Below are positions 7,094 through 15,227 of a stretch of 21,325 nucleotides of DNA, piece by piece (position 1 is the stretch's first letter; the number at the start of each line of letters is the position of its first letter). Source of the DNA: an uncultured Candidatus Melainabacteria bacterium (GTDB lineage Bacteria > Cyanobacteriota > Vampirovibrionia > Gastranaerophilales > Gastranaerophilaceae). A model generated the notes under the pieces. The model saw only the letters and a program-made list of their open reading frames with translations. It was not told the origin of the DNA and did not search any database. The stretch is taken from contig CAKVLL010000028.1 of the NCBI GenBank assembly GCA_934757255.1, positions 1-21,325 on the forward strand, given 5' to 3'. A program made the translations under genes and the position numbers.

Positions 7094-8533
7094 TATTCTA
7101 TAAGCAGAAAAATGTTCTTTTTCTTGAGGATTGCGTTTAAGGTATGTTTTAAGTATTTTTCTAGCTTTTAAGTAATCATGCTGTCGAATGTAAATGTTTG
7201 CAAAATTGGTTACATAGTCTCTATTATCCGGATTCTTTTTATAAAGAATTTCATATTCTGCAATGGCTTTTTTAACATTAGATTTTACATAAATTTCAGC
7301 TAAAAGAAAGTGAAGTTCTTCTGTATCATGAATTGCTTTTGCCAGATTTAAATAATCAATAGCCATATCTGTATGGTCTATATAATAATATGCAACGGCT
7401 AAGTTGTAATAAACAATATATTTTTCGTCATTAGTATTTGTTAAATCTAAGGCTTTTTCTAAAGCTTTTATTGCCTGCGGATATTTTTTTTGAGCCACTA
7501 AACTTTCAGCTAAATCAATATATCCTCCAGGTAGAGTTGGCGCCTGTGATATATAATGCTTTGCTTCTTTTGTTTTAGAAATACTGATGTCTTCGTCGTC
7601 ACCTAAAACCAAGTATGGCACATATTCACTTTGCATATCACCGATATTTGTAATATCAGGTTTTATTTTATAAAGTAATTTTAAGGTGCTTACATCTGCA
7701 TCGGTTAACTCTAATCTTGTGTCATCAACAAAAGTTTTATTATCTTTTGCTAAATACATGATGTTGCCTGTATCATAACTATGCCCCATAAATCCTAAAG
7801 CATGAAAAATTTCGTGTAATGCAGTATTATAAATTTGATTTGGAGTAAAATTTTCACCATCAGGAGCTTTTATAAAGAATTTTATATTCATTTTTTCAAG
7901 CTTATTAATATTAATCTCAGGTGTAGTATAAGCAACAATGTATTTTTGTCCATACTCTAATTTATCTGATTTATTTTGTAAAAATTCTATTACAATATTC
8001 GCATTTTTTGCATTTGATTCAGCAAACATTATTGGCGTGTTTTTTTCCCAATTATTAAAAGCATTCTTTATTTCTGCAACTTGCTCAGGTGGTGCAAATT
8101 GAGAATTTATAAACCCATAAGTAATAGGAAGCTGATTCCATCTTACAATTTTTTGATTGTAAGGTGCTTGTCTAATATAATTAAGCGGATAATTTTTATG
8201 AACTTCACGCCTTAAATCATATAAAAAATATTTTGCTTTTACCGATGCACTATCATTTATTCCATCTTGTGCAATTTTTACAAGTTTTTCTTGAGATTTT
8301 ATTGTTAGAGGAGAATTTATAAGTGTATTTACATAAATTTCTCTTAAATCTGCATCTGAATTTCCTAGTAAAAATGATTTTTCATAATATATTTGGGCTT
8401 TTGTAATATTATTGTGCTTATAATAATAATTACCGAATCTGGCATAAATGTCAGCAGTATTGGCGTGAAAATATAAAGCACCTAGTAAAATCGTTATTAA
8501 TATAGAATAAAAAATTATACGAAATTTGTTCAT
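7082..8533 (-). CDS. Membrane-anchored matrixin-like zinc metalloprotease with TPR domain
   Basis: A 483-aa protein from ATG 8533; a GTG at 8548 overlapping the scpB stop by one base would add 5 residues. Residues ~5-24 are an uncleaved signal anchor. TPR-like helices (~30-110) come first, then a metzincin domain (~130-300) with zinc motif HEIFHALGFMGH (H240, E241, H244, H251) and a Met-turn in GNIMY (M259). Then come about four TPR units (~335-480), for example YIVYYNLAVAYYYIDHTDMAIDYLNLAKAI. The third histidine is one residue further along than in the classical HExxHxxGxxH spacing. The product should face the periplasm and cleave a peptide bond there; substrate unknown. It is tightly linked to scpAB, but a functional link is doubtful because ScpAB is cytoplasmic. 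Confidence 0.88.
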   Translation of the reverse strand: MNKFRIIFYSILITILLGALYFHANTADIYARFGNYYYKHNNITKAQIYYEKSFLLGNSDADLREIYVNTLINSPLTIKSQEKLVKIAQDGINDSASVKAKYFLYDLRREVHKNYPLNYIRQAPYNQKIVRWNQLPITYGFINSQFAPPEQVAEIKNAFNNWEKNTPIMFAESNAKNANIVIEFLQNKSDKLEYGQKYIVAYTTPEININKLEKMNIKFFIKAPDGENFTPNQIYNTALHEIFHALGFMGHSYDTGNIMYLAKDNKTFVDDTRLELTDADVSTLKLLYKIKPDITNIGDMQSEYVPYLVLGDDEDISISKTKEAKHYISQAPTLPGGYIDLAESLVAQKKYPQAIKALEKALDLTNTNDEKYIVYYNLAVAYYYIDHTDMAIDYLNLAKAIHDTEELHFLLAEIYVKSNVKKAIAEYEILYKKNPDNRDYVTNFANIYIRQHDYLKARKILKTYLKRNPQEKEHFSAYRILLY

Positions 8534-8547
8534 TAAAAAACTGCTCA

Positions 8548-9111
8548 CTAATCAGTTTCAGATACTACTTCTTTATCCGCTTCAAGTTGGTGAGATTCTT
8601 TAACATCATCTCTTACGCCATTGTCTATATTAAGCGTTTTTACCAAAGCTCTTACATCACCTTTTAATTTGAAATATTCTGCGAACTTTGGTGTCGTTTT
8701 AATATTATAAGAACGTCCGTTTTTGTCCTTATGACGAGAAATCAAGCCTTTTTCGAGAAGTTCCTGAACATGCTCATACGCATTAGAACCTCTTAATTCT
8801 TTCAACAAAGATTGGCGGATAGGCTCTTTTAGTGCAATTACTGTAAGTGTTTTCAATACAGGTGGTTTTAATTCAACAGGGCAAAGTTTTTCTACAATAT
8901 CTAAATGCTCTTGTTTAACTTGTAAAATATAACCGTTTTCGTCATCAATTTCTAATGCGCCATCACGTGAAGCATAATCCATAATTAAGTCCAATAGTGC
9001 TTCTTCAACTTTATCCGGCTCTTCTTCTAAAATTTCTGCAATATCTTTTATTTGTAGCACTTTAGCTGTTACAAATAAAACAGCTTCTATTCTTGATTTT
9101 AACTGTTCCAT
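8548..9111 (-). CDS. scpB: Segregation and condensation protein B
   Basis: ScpB, the tandem winged-helix subunit that dimerises and binds ScpA in the Smc-ScpAB condensin needed for chromosome segregation. At 187 aa it has standard length. Typical features are the start 'LKSRIEAVLFV', the middle 'L..TLTVIALKEPIRQSLLKELRG', and the second winged helix ending 'L..KGLISRHKDKNGRSYNIKTTPKFAEYF'. The last ~25 residues are acidic and variable. The ATG overlaps the scpA stop by one base (TAATG), giving translational coupling. Confidence 0.95.
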   Translation of the reverse strand: MEQLKSRIEAVLFVTAKVLQIKDIAEILEEEPDKVEEALLDLIMDYASRDGALEIDDENGYILQVKQEHLDIVEKLCPVELKPPVLKTLTVIALKEPIRQSLLKELRGSNAYEHVQELLEKGLISRHKDKNGRSYNIKTTPKFAEYFKLKGDVRALVKTLNIDNGVRDDVKESHQLEADKEVVSETD

Positions 9112-9989
9112 TATGCACTAACCTCACTATTATCAACTAAAACACTTTTTACATTATCCATTGCAGAATCAAATTCTTCACGGTCTTCACTGTTTGCCAA
9201 TTCTTCGTGCGAACGTTTTACAACATACAAATCAGAATAAAATTCGTCTTGTTCCAAATCATAATCACTTTCAACAGTTAAAAATAATAATGATATGTAA
9301 GCACTAATTTTGTCCATTCCAAGAAGTGTAAGTTCATTAAGTTCGATTTTATCTTGTCTACTTAGAATTTCACATAAATTAGCTTTTAATCTTTGTACAC
9401 CATTTTCAATATATTCATCATGTGCAAGATTGATAATATCATCTGGAGAAAGCTTCGCGTAGTTTTGAACACGTCTTTTAGCACGTTCATGAGCATTTTT
9501 TAAAGATTGCTTCTTGTCAAGCATTTCATAAAATTCTAATTGCCTGATTAAGTCACGTAAAGTTACAACACGATTATGATTTAATCTTACGCTTGTTCTT
9601 CTTTGTAAAACTTCGTCAATTGAAATTACGTTATTTGTCGGAATATATTCTTCATCTTGATAGTCGAGTGGAGCATCGTCATAATCTAAATCAATTTCAG
9701 GCTGAGGTTCAAAGTCCAGAACATCAATACCTTCCAATACATTTGATTTAAGTTTTAGAAGAATTGCAGCAAACAAAAGAGTTCTGCCTGTTAAACGTAA
9801 ATTTTGAGCTTTTGACTGAAACAAATGCATAAGGTATTTGTCTGTAACTTCAACAATATCAACGTTCCAAGGGTCAATTTTACCATGTTTAGCCATGTCG
9901 ACTAAAATTTCGATACCATCAATTTCAGCTTCTTGAACTATTTCATTTTGTTTTTCTAAACTGTCTATGTTATTTAAATTAACTACCAA
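9111..9989 (-). CDS. scpA: Segregation and condensation protein A (kleisin)
   Basis: ScpA, the kleisin that bridges the Smc heads. It is 292 aa, slightly longer than the usual ~250, with an acidic insertion at ~95-120. The family start DGIEILVDMAKHGKIDPWNVDIVEVTDKYL is at ~24-53, followed by LRLTGRTLLFAAILLKLKS, and the C-terminal winged helix region is present. The start is TTG at 9989: the minus strand has GGAGAG 7 nt upstream and no ATG or GTG fits. It is the first gene of the scpA-scpB-protease operon. Confidence 0.95.
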   Translation of the reverse strand: MVVNLNNIDSLEKQNEIVQEAEIDGIEILVDMAKHGKIDPWNVDIVEVTDKYLMHLFQSKAQNLRLTGRTLLFAAILLKLKSNVLEGIDVLDFEPQPEIDLDYDDAPLDYQDEEYIPTNNVISIDEVLQRRTSVRLNHNRVVTLRDLIRQLEFYEMLDKKQSLKNAHERAKRRVQNYAKLSPDDIINLAHDEYIENGVQRLKANLCEILSRQDKIELNELTLLGMDKISAYISLLFLTVESDYDLEQDEFYSDLYVVKRSHEELANSEDREEFDSAMDNVKSVLVDNSEVSA

Positions 9990-10052
9990 TTCTTCTCTCC
10001 GACTCTCCGAATAAAGGAGAATAAGACAAACTATCTATAAATCCCTTTTGTT

Positions 10053-10081
10053 ATTTTACCATTTATAAAGAATATCTGCAA
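10053..10081 (-). promoter_or_regulatory. Candidate scpA promoter
   Basis: Minus strand TTGCAG (10081-10076), 17-bp spacer, TAAAAT (10058-10053), giving a leader of ~60 nt with the GGAGAG ribosome-binding site. It lies downstream of the hairpin at 10118-10154, so scpA does not depend on read-through of that hairpin. Confidence 0.45.
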
Positions 10082-10117
10082 ATGTTTACAAAACTTTTAA
10101 TAATATTAATAAATGTG

Positions 10118-10154
10118 CAAAAAAAAAGCTATGAACTTTTTATCGTGCATAGCT
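10118..10154 (-). terminator. Intrinsic terminator upstream of scpA
   Basis: Read on the minus strand, AGCTATG(C)AC pairs with GT(T)CATAGCT (10154-10145 and 10136-10127, one mismatch) around an 8-nt loop, followed at once by a run of U residues (the A run at 10119-10126 on the plus strand). Good stem plus U tract, but no known gene precedes it on this strand. Confidence 0.6.
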
Positions 10155-10222
10155 GTTGATTAGGGATATGTGTATCGTCGTTTTTTAAGGAGTATAGATA
10201 TATATTAGCAGTATGCTCTTAA
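10118..10222 (-). ncRNA. Candidate small RNA upstream of scpA
   Basis: Minus-strand unit of ~105 nt with no open frame: a promoter at 10257-10229 (TTGTTA, 17 bp, TATGAT) predicts a start near 10222, and an intrinsic terminator ends it at about 10118. An apparently unpaired ACTCCTTAA lies in its 5' half, complementary to Shine-Dalgarno sequences. This is inferred from signals only; it could also be an attenuated leader upstream of scpA. Confidence 0.3.
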
Positions 10223-10228
10223 AATAAA

Positions 10229-10257
10229 ATCATACATTCTTATGATTTTTGTAACAA
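10229..10257 (-). promoter_or_regulatory. Promoter of the candidate small RNA
   Basis: Minus strand TTGTTA (10257-10252), 17-bp spacer, TATGAT (10234-10229). The same -35 hexamer and spacing are seen before the 73-aa gene and the secreted TPR gene, which supports it. Confidence 0.4.
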
Positions 10258-10404
10258 AACTTAATAAAATTGTTGAAAATTTGATAAATAGATGATGTGT
10301 AAATTTGCTTTTTTTTGAACTCACCGTTTAAATTTTGTAACTTAATATTGAGAAAATTGAAATTTTTTAAATTCTTTGTTACAATTCTTAATAAAACGAG
10401 AAAA

Positions 10405-10447
10405 AAAAGGCAATTTTTTATGATTTAAATACTTTATATATACATAA
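10405..10447 (+). promoter_or_regulatory. Shared promoter box, copy 1
   Basis: A 43-bp element: AAAAGGCAATTTTT, 8 variable bases, then TACTTTATATATACATAA preceded by AAA. The same element with the same spacing occurs in the other orientation at 20334-20376 before the 173-aa gene. It ends 33 nt before the ATG of the 57-aa gene and probably contains its promoter core (TATATA/TATACA as -10). Confidence 0.6.
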
Positions 10448-10479
10448 GAGATATTTAACCATAAGAGAGGCAATAAAGT

Positions 10480-10653
10480 ATGACAACTGAACAAAAAAAG
10501 AGATTTACTGTTATTTCAAACAATGATTTTAATCATTCTGAGAAAGAACGACATCGAGCATATCAAACAAATCCATTGAAAGAAAAATTGATGAAATTTG
10601 CAAATGAAGAATGCGGAAAAAAATTTAGCGTCGAAGATTTGTTAAAATGGTAG
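10480..10653 (+). CDS. 57-aa hypothetical protein
   Basis: Short gene: ATG 10480, stop TAG 10651-10653, with AGAGAGG 9 nt before the ATG and the shared promoter box upstream. The product starts MTTEQKKRFTVISNNDF and ends CGKKFSVEDLLKW. It is highly charged, probably helical in the second half, has no signal peptide or membrane segment, and has one cysteine. I recognise no family. A good ribosome-binding site, a dedicated promoter-like box and ordinary codon use favour a real gene. It may be co-transcribed with the 168-aa gene 85 nt further on. Confidence 0.65.
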   Translation: MTTEQKKRFTVISNNDFNHSEKERHRAYQTNPLKEKLMKFANEECGKKFSVEDLLKW

Positions 10654-10738
10654 TATAGATGCAAAAAAATCACCTTATATTAACAAAAAGCTGATAAGGC
10701 GAGTGGCGAGCGGAAAAGGAAAAAGGAAATTGGTTTAA

Positions 10739-11245
10739 ATGTACCAGATTAAAAACAGAATATACCCCGACTTTGATAAAACACAAAAAAGCGGGGTATG
10801 TAATTATTTAAGAGCGTTAGTGAAACAAAACTTAGGTTTAACTTGTTCAGAAATTTTGGACAAGTTTCTTGATGATGAAAAATATTATCTTGCGCAGAAT
10901 GCTTCTCGATTCCCTTTTTTGCAAGATGTAATTAATGAAAGAAATTTTCTACGTGATACAGAAGATTATATTAGAGAATGTATCAAATATTATGAATATA
11001 AAGAAAAACAAAGACCAATAATTGAGGCTAATAAAGAATTTGAAAAGAAAAAAAGAAAATTTTTACAAGAAGTTAAGATGTCAAAAGAAAAACCGACTAA
11101 AAAACAGCTTTACTATTATGACAGATTGTGTAAAAAATATTCTTTAGCAAAGAAAAATGTAGAAGAGTTATCGAAACTCGATTTAAGAAATGAAATAGAA
11201 AGTATTTTAAATGAACATTCAGACGATTATAAAAATATTGATTGA
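10739..11245 (+). CDS. Lys-rich hypothetical protein with DUF3072-like C-terminus
   Basis: A 168-aa cytoplasmic protein rich in Lys, Glu and Tyr. Residues ~75-115 look like a long charged helix. Residues ~117-157 (KPTKKQLYYYDRLCKKYSL ... LSKLDLRNEIESIL) resemble the short 'T.KQ..yL..L......d...Lsk.eas.lI..L' helical module found in DUF3072 proteins and at the ends of some helicases; this is pattern resemblance only. AAGGA lies ~11 nt before ATG 10739. Its last 35 nt overlap the 5' end of prmC in another frame, so the two are probably translated as a coupled pair. Confidence 0.75.
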   Translation: MYQIKNRIYPDFDKTQKSGVCNYLRALVKQNLGLTCSEILDKFLDDEKYYLAQNASRFPFLQDVINERNFLRDTEDYIRECIKYYEYKEKQRPIIEANKEFEKKKRKFLQEVKMSKEKPTKKQLYYYDRLCKKYSLAKKNVEELSKLDLRNEIESILNEHSDDYKNID

Positions 11246-12035
11246 TGCAGGTATTGAGCCTAATGAAGCAAAAAAAGAGATAAAAATGTTACTTGAGCAT
11301 TTTTGTCATTACACAGAGTTGGATAAATGTAAAGGTGTTGAACTTACTGAAAAACAACTTGAAATTTTACAAGAGAAGGTTGAAAAACGTGCAAATACGA
11401 AATTACCCATTCAATACATAATTGGCGAGGCATATTTTATGGGTGAATATTTTAAAGTAACACCTGATGTTTTGATACCGCGAGATGAAACTGAACTGTT
11501 AGTAACTAAAGCCATTGAATTTATACGTCAAGATAATTTTAAATCAGTTTTAGATATTGGCACAGGTTCAGGCTGTATCGCTTGTACAATTGCACATAAA
11601 ACTGATGCAACAGTGCTGGGGGTTGATATTTCGTCTGACGCGCTGAGAATTGCACTTGATAATGTAACTAGGCTTGGTATCAATAATCGTGCAGTTTTTA
11701 GAAAATCAGACTTGTTTTCAAAAGTTAGGGACGATGAGATGTTTGATGTTATAATTTCAAATCCTCCTTATATTCCATTGGGTACAATCTTATCTGATGA
11801 AGTAAACTATGAACCGCAAATAGCACTTTTTGCAGACGAAAACGGACTTAGGTTTTATCGTGAAATAGTAGAGCAAGCACCAAAATTTTTAAAAACTAAC
11901 GGTAAATTATTGTTTGAACTTGGGATTGGCGAGGCTGTTGCTGTAAAAGATTTTATGGAAAAAAAATTTAAAAATATTGTTATTGAAAAAGATTTGGCAG
12001 GGATAGATAGAATAATCTATGGAACGTTAAAATAA
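11211..12035 (+). CDS. prmC: Release factor glutamine methyltransferase
   Basis: PrmC/HemK, the SAM-dependent enzyme that N5-methylates the glutamine of the GGQ motif in release factors RF1 and RF2. At 274 aa it has usual length. An N-terminal helical domain (1-75) binds the release factor; IPRDETE (~89-95) matches the family's IPRPETE; SAM motif I is DIGTGSGCIA (~115-124); the catalytic NPPYIP starts at 184. ATG 11211 lies inside the preceding gene and lacks a strong Shine-Dalgarno, so a start a few codons later (TTG near 11238) is possible. Confidence 0.95.
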   Translation: MNIQTIIKILIDAGIEPNEAKKEIKMLLEHFCHYTELDKCKGVELTEKQLEILQEKVEKRANTKLPIQYIIGEAYFMGEYFKVTPDVLIPRDETELLVTKAIEFIRQDNFKSVLDIGTGSGCIACTIAHKTDATVLGVDISSDALRIALDNVTRLGINNRAVFRKSDLFSKVRDDEMFDVIISNPPYIPLGTILSDEVNYEPQIALFADENGLRFYREIVEQAPKFLKTNGKLLFELGIGEAVAVKDFMEKKFKNIVIEKDLAGIDRIIYGTLK

Positions 12036-12041
12036 GCACTA

Positions 12042-12084
12042 AAAAGATGAGAACAACTTTAGTTGTTCTCATTCTATATTATTT
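12042..12084. terminator. Bidirectional terminator between prmC and mtnA
   Basis: Perfect 12-bp inverted repeat ATGAGAACAACT (12047-12058) and AGTTGTTCTCAT (12061-12072). T-rich sequence follows on the plus strand and a run of five T on the minus strand (AAAAA at 12041-12045), which suits the two convergent genes it separates. Confidence 0.85.
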
Positions 12085-12125
12085 TTTAATATAATTTAAA
12101 TGTAATTTTGGTATTAATAATTTAT

Positions 12126-13178
12126 TTAAATGAAGGCATCTGCAATAGATTTGTTATAATCTGGTCTGAGAATTCCTTTTTCTGTGATAATACCGGTAAT
12201 TAATTCGTGTGGAGTTACATCAAACCCCGGATTAATTACTTTAATACCTTCTGCGCAAATACGCTTACCGTTGATATGTGTAACTTCTTCATGTGAACGT
12301 TCTTCTATTGGAATTTCTGCTCCAGTTTTGATTGATGTATCAATTGTTGATAAAGGCGCTGCAATGTAGAATGGAATATTATGGTATTTTGCAGCAATTG
12401 CAACTGTATAAGTTCCGATTTTATTTGCGGTATCACCATTTGCTGCAATTCTATCGGCACCAACTACAACCATGTCAATCATGCCTTTGCTCATAAAATA
12501 TGAACACATACCATCTGTAATTAATGTTACAGGGATGCCGTCCATTGCAAGTTCAAAAGTTGTAATTCTTGCACCTTGTTGGCGTGGACGAGTTTCATCT
12601 GCAAAAACTTGAACTGTATTGTCTTTAGCGTACGCTGAACGAACAACGCCAAGAGCTGTACCATAACCAACAGTAGCTAAAGCGCCGGCATTGCAGTGAG
12701 TAAGAATTGTTGCACCTTTTGGAACAACTTCAGCGCCATAATCACCAATTTTTTTATTAATTTCTATATCTTCATTTTCTAATTTAATTGCATTTGTTTT
12801 TAATTCTGCAATAATTCCGTTGATATCGGATTTAGAATTTCTGATAACTTCTTCTTGTTTTTCAACTGCCCACATTAAATTTACGGCAGTAGGACGAGAA
12901 GTTTTCATGTATTCAGCTTTTTCAAGCAACCAATTTATAAATTCTTCCCTTGATGCGATTGTTTTCGCGCCTTCTTGGGCGAATAGAATTATACCGTGTG
13001 CGCCTGCGATACCGATAGCTGGTGCACCACGAACTATCATGTTACGGATTGCTTTGAACATCTCTTCGCCGGAAGTTATATTTACAAACTTGTATTCATA
13101 AGGAACTACCGTCTGGTCAACCATTTTTGAATACGTATCCACCCATTCTATTGTCTTAATTTTTGATTCAAATCCCAT
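12126..13178 (-). CDS. mtnA: S-methyl-5-thioribose-1-phosphate isomerase
   Basis: Isomerises 5-methylthioribose-1-phosphate to the ribulose form in the methionine salvage pathway. At 350 aa it has family-typical length. Visible motifs: VRGAPAIGIAGAHG (~49-62) in the phosphate-binding region, catalytic cysteine C162 in THCNAGALATVGYG, ADETRPRQQGARITTFEL (~193-210), and catalytic aspartate D242 in GADRIAANGDTANKIGTY. These residues separate it from the related eIF2B-type regulators. Start ATG 13178 has AAGGAG ~8 nt upstream. The other methionine-salvage genes are not in the window. The thioredoxin-like gene ends 12 nt upstream, so they share an mRNA. Confidence 0.95.
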   Translation of the reverse strand: MGFESKIKTIEWVDTYSKMVDQTVVPYEYKFVNITSGEEMFKAIRNMIVRGAPAIGIAGAHGIILFAQEGAKTIASREEFINWLLEKAEYMKTSRPTAVNLMWAVEKQEEVIRNSKSDINGIIAELKTNAIKLENEDIEINKKIGDYGAEVVPKGATILTHCNAGALATVGYGTALGVVRSAYAKDNTVQVFADETRPRQQGARITTFELAMDGIPVTLITDGMCSYFMSKGMIDMVVVGADRIAANGDTANKIGTYTVAIAAKYHNIPFYIAAPLSTIDTSIKTGAEIPIEERSHEEVTHINGKRICAEGIKVINPGFDVTPHELITGIITEKGILRPDYNKSIADAFI

Positions 13179-13190
13179 TTGACGTACTCC

Positions 13191-13568
13191 TTAATTATTG
13201 AACATATCTAATCTGTTTGCGAAACAAGCGCTATCTTTTACGCAATCGTTTTTCAAATATCTTGAAACCTTACCACGTTCTCTACACAAAATTACATAAG
13301 GTAAATTTGGGTAAATATAGAATTTTTGGTTATAAACTTTTGCCTCATCTGTTGCAATATTCATCCTTACAAAATTATACTTTGTAGAATATTTTTGTTC
13401 CATTTGATTAAAAGCTTGTAATGAATTTTGATAACCATCTGCCCAAGGTGCGTATATTAATATTGCAAGTGGTTTTGATTGATTTACGGCTTCTTCGTAT
13501 TTCATTGCATTTGCTGTTAATGAAAATGAAAACAAAAATAAGAACATCGTTAACAAAAGTTTTTTCAT
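13191..13568 (-). CDS. Secreted thioredoxin-fold protein without CxxC
   Basis: A 125-aa protein with signal peptide 1-21 (MKKLLLTMFLFLFSFSLTANA). The mature part follows the thioredoxin fold: LAILIYAPWADGYQ in place of the WCxxC strand-helix turn (W42 kept, both cysteines replaced), FVRMNIATDE, then a cis-proline-like PNLPYVIL (P90), and a C-terminal helix. Cysteines remain only at 95, 109 and 115. It is therefore unlikely to be a classical oxidoreductase; a binding or chaperone role in the periplasm is inferred. AGGA lies ~8 nt before the ATG. mtnA follows after 12 nt, with no obvious functional link. Confidence 0.75.
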   Translation of the reverse strand: MKKLLLTMFLFLFSFSLTANAMKYEEAVNQSKPLAILIYAPWADGYQNSLQAFNQMEQKYSTKYNFVRMNIATDEAKVYNQKFYIYPNLPYVILCRERGKVSRYLKNDCVKDSACFANRLDMFNN

Positions 13569-13593
13569 AATAAAATCCTATCTTTTAAAATTT

Positions 13594-13630
13594 TGTAAAA
13601 AGGGCGGATTTGCTCTGCAAATCCGCCCTA
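13594..13630 (-). terminator. fabI terminator
   Basis: Perfect 13-bp inverted repeat: AGGGCGGATTTGC (13601-13613), loop TCT, GCAAATCCGCCCT (13617-13629). On the minus strand the stem is followed by a T-rich tail (TTTTTACAAAATTTT). GC-rich for this DNA and 10 nt after the fabI stop. Confidence 0.9.
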
Positions 13631-13638
13631 AATAAAAA

Positions 13639-14442
13639 CTATTCAGCTTGTGAAAGTACATCCATTTCTTCAGCGGAAGCATAAGCTGAATGACAACCGC
13701 AGTCTACATAAATAACTTCACCGGTTGTACCGCTTGAAAGGTCAGAAGCCAAGTATAAACCAGCTTTACCAACATCTTCTAAAGCAACATTTCTTTTCAT
13801 TGGAGCTCTCATTGCACCAGCTTTAAGCATTTTTGAGAATCCTGAAATACCCATTGAAGCTAATGTTTTAACTGGACCGGAAGATAAGCAGTTAACTCTG
13901 ATGCCTTTAGGACCTAAATCAACTGCCAAAAATCTCATAGCTGATTCTAGAGCAGCTTTAGCAACGCCCATTACGTTGTAGCTTGGAACTGAAAGAACAG
14001 AACCAAGATAAGTTAGAGCGAAGATTGAGCTTCCTTCGTTCATTAAACGTTCTGCGTGACGGCAAATTGTAACTAGAGAGTATGCGCTAACGCCCAGTGC
14101 GATATCCCAACCTTGTTTAGAAGTATCAACAAATCTGCCCATCAAATCTTCTTTTGGTGCGAATGCTACAGCATGAACTACAAAATCTAATTTGCCATAG
14201 ATTTTTTCACATTCTTTGAATACAGCTTCTACTTCTGCTTCATTTGTAACATCACAACTCATGATTAATTTTGCATCCATACCTTCTGCGATTGGACGAA
14301 CTCTTTTTTCCATAGCTTCGCCAGCATAAGTGAACGCAATATCAGCACCTGCTTCGTGCAACTGTTTTGCAATACCGTAAGCAATACCGTGAGTGTTAGA
14401 AACACCAAAAATTATACCTTTTTTACCCTTCATTAAGTCCAT
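13639..14442 (-). CDS. fabI: Enoyl-[acyl-carrier-protein] reductase
   Basis: NADH-dependent FabI, which reduces trans-2-enoyl-ACP in the last step of each fatty-acid elongation cycle. At 267 aa it has usual length. Cofactor motif GVSNTHGIAYGIA (~13-25), AFAPK at ~93-97, and catalytic Y145, Y155 and K162 in TYLGSVLSVPSYNVMGVAKAALE; then RVNCLSSGPVKTLA. The alanine in AFAP replaces the glycine of E. coli FabI, as in Gram-positive enzymes. ATG 14442 has AGGAG 7 nt upstream. Single-gene unit with its own terminator. Confidence 0.96.
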   Translation of the reverse strand: MDLMKGKKGIIFGVSNTHGIAYGIAKQLHEAGADIAFTYAGEAMEKRVRPIAEGMDAKLIMSCDVTNEAEVEAVFKECEKIYGKLDFVVHAVAFAPKEDLMGRFVDTSKQGWDIALGVSAYSLVTICRHAERLMNEGSSIFALTYLGSVLSVPSYNVMGVAKAALESAMRFLAVDLGPKGIRVNCLSSGPVKTLASMGISGFSKMLKAGAMRAPMKRNVALEDVGKAGLYLASDLSSGTTGEVIYVDCGCHSAYASAEEMDVLSQAE

Positions 14443-14517
14443 AGTAAAACTCCTCTTTTCCTAATCTACAGAGTAAGTGTAACAAAAAAATAAAACTAAA
14501 GCAATATAGGCATCAAA

Positions 14518-15192
14518 TTATTTCAAGGTTTTTGCAATTTGCGCCTGTATAGTGTTCGCCCTTGTTATATATTTAGACAGTTTAATATACTTATCTCCTG
14601 CTTCTCCGTATGGAGTTTGCATAGTCATTAATTCATCTACGCTTTTATTAATGTTTTCTAATTTCGCTAAAGATTTTTTAATTTCTAATACAGAGGATAT
14701 TTTTTTAGGTAGTTTAGCAATTAAAGCTTCTGAAAACATGTCAAGTAGTTTACGCACACCGCTAAAATTTTCTTTAAGTTTCGGTGACAAAATGTTTGTT
14801 ATACCACCTGAAATTTTGGCAGATAAGCTTGTATCATTATAAATTTCAACCAAGCCTTCCAAATCTTCTTGCAGTTGTTTTTTTCTGTTGAATAATTTTT
14901 CAACTTTATTGAAATCTCGAACATCTTTTGCAGCTTGAATTTCGCTATCAATCGTTTTCAGTTCTTCTTCTGTTTTTGAAATTTTATATTCTAACTTGAA
15001 AACTTCGTCTGTGACATCTTTATATGCATCTTCTTTTAAGATATTATAGTCATAGTCATTCAAACGGCGCTGCGATTCTGTTTGGTTTCCAAACGGACGA
15101 ATTTCTTCCGGCTGCAAAAAGAAATTGTTATCATCCTGCATCTTTCCTCCAAATGGATTTTCATTATTATTTACAAACATATCTCCGCTCAT
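14518..15192 (-). CDS. Coiled-coil protein, unknown function
   Basis: A 224-aa protein I cannot assign. The first ~50 residues are Asn/Asp/Gln-rich and disordered. Residues ~58-118 form a strongly predicted coiled coil (charged heptads from DEVFKLEYKISKTEEEL to NRKKQLQEDLEGL). The rest is amphipathic helix with no signal peptide or membrane segment. A strong promoter (TTGAAG-17-TATAAT) ends 6 nt before ATG 15192, so the mRNA may begin at the start codon; ATG 15180 is an alternative with GGAG only 2 nt upstream. It follows the fliW-csrA cluster, so it is probably partly co-transcribed with it. Confidence 0.75.
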   Translation of the reverse strand: MSGDMFVNNNENPFGGKMQDDNNFFLQPEEIRPFGNQTESQRRLNDYDYNILKEDAYKDVTDEVFKLEYKISKTEEELKTIDSEIQAAKDVRDFNKVEKLFNRKKQLQEDLEGLVEIYNDTSLSAKISGGITNILSPKLKENFSGVRKLLDMFSEALIAKLPKKISSVLEIKKSLAKLENINKSVDELMTMQTPYGEAGDKYIKLSKYITRANTIQAQIAKTLK

Positions 15193-15198
15193 AGAAAA

Positions 15199-15227
15199 AT
15201 TATACTATTAAAGATAATTTTCTTCAA
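15199..15227 (-). promoter_or_regulatory. Strong promoter of the coiled-coil gene
   Basis: Minus strand TTGAAG (15227-15222), exactly 17 bp, consensus TATAAT (15204-15199). The -35 lies within the last codons of the upstream TPR gene. Six bases separate the -10 from ATG 15192, so +1 should coincide with the A of the start codon. Confidence 0.6.

Noticed and set aside
10405..10447. Sigma-54 promoter in the shared box (GGCA...)
   Set aside because: No GC doublet at the required 10-bp spacing in either copy.
12184..13101. Plus-strand frames over mtnA
   Set aside because: Shadows of a clear conserved gene on the other strand.
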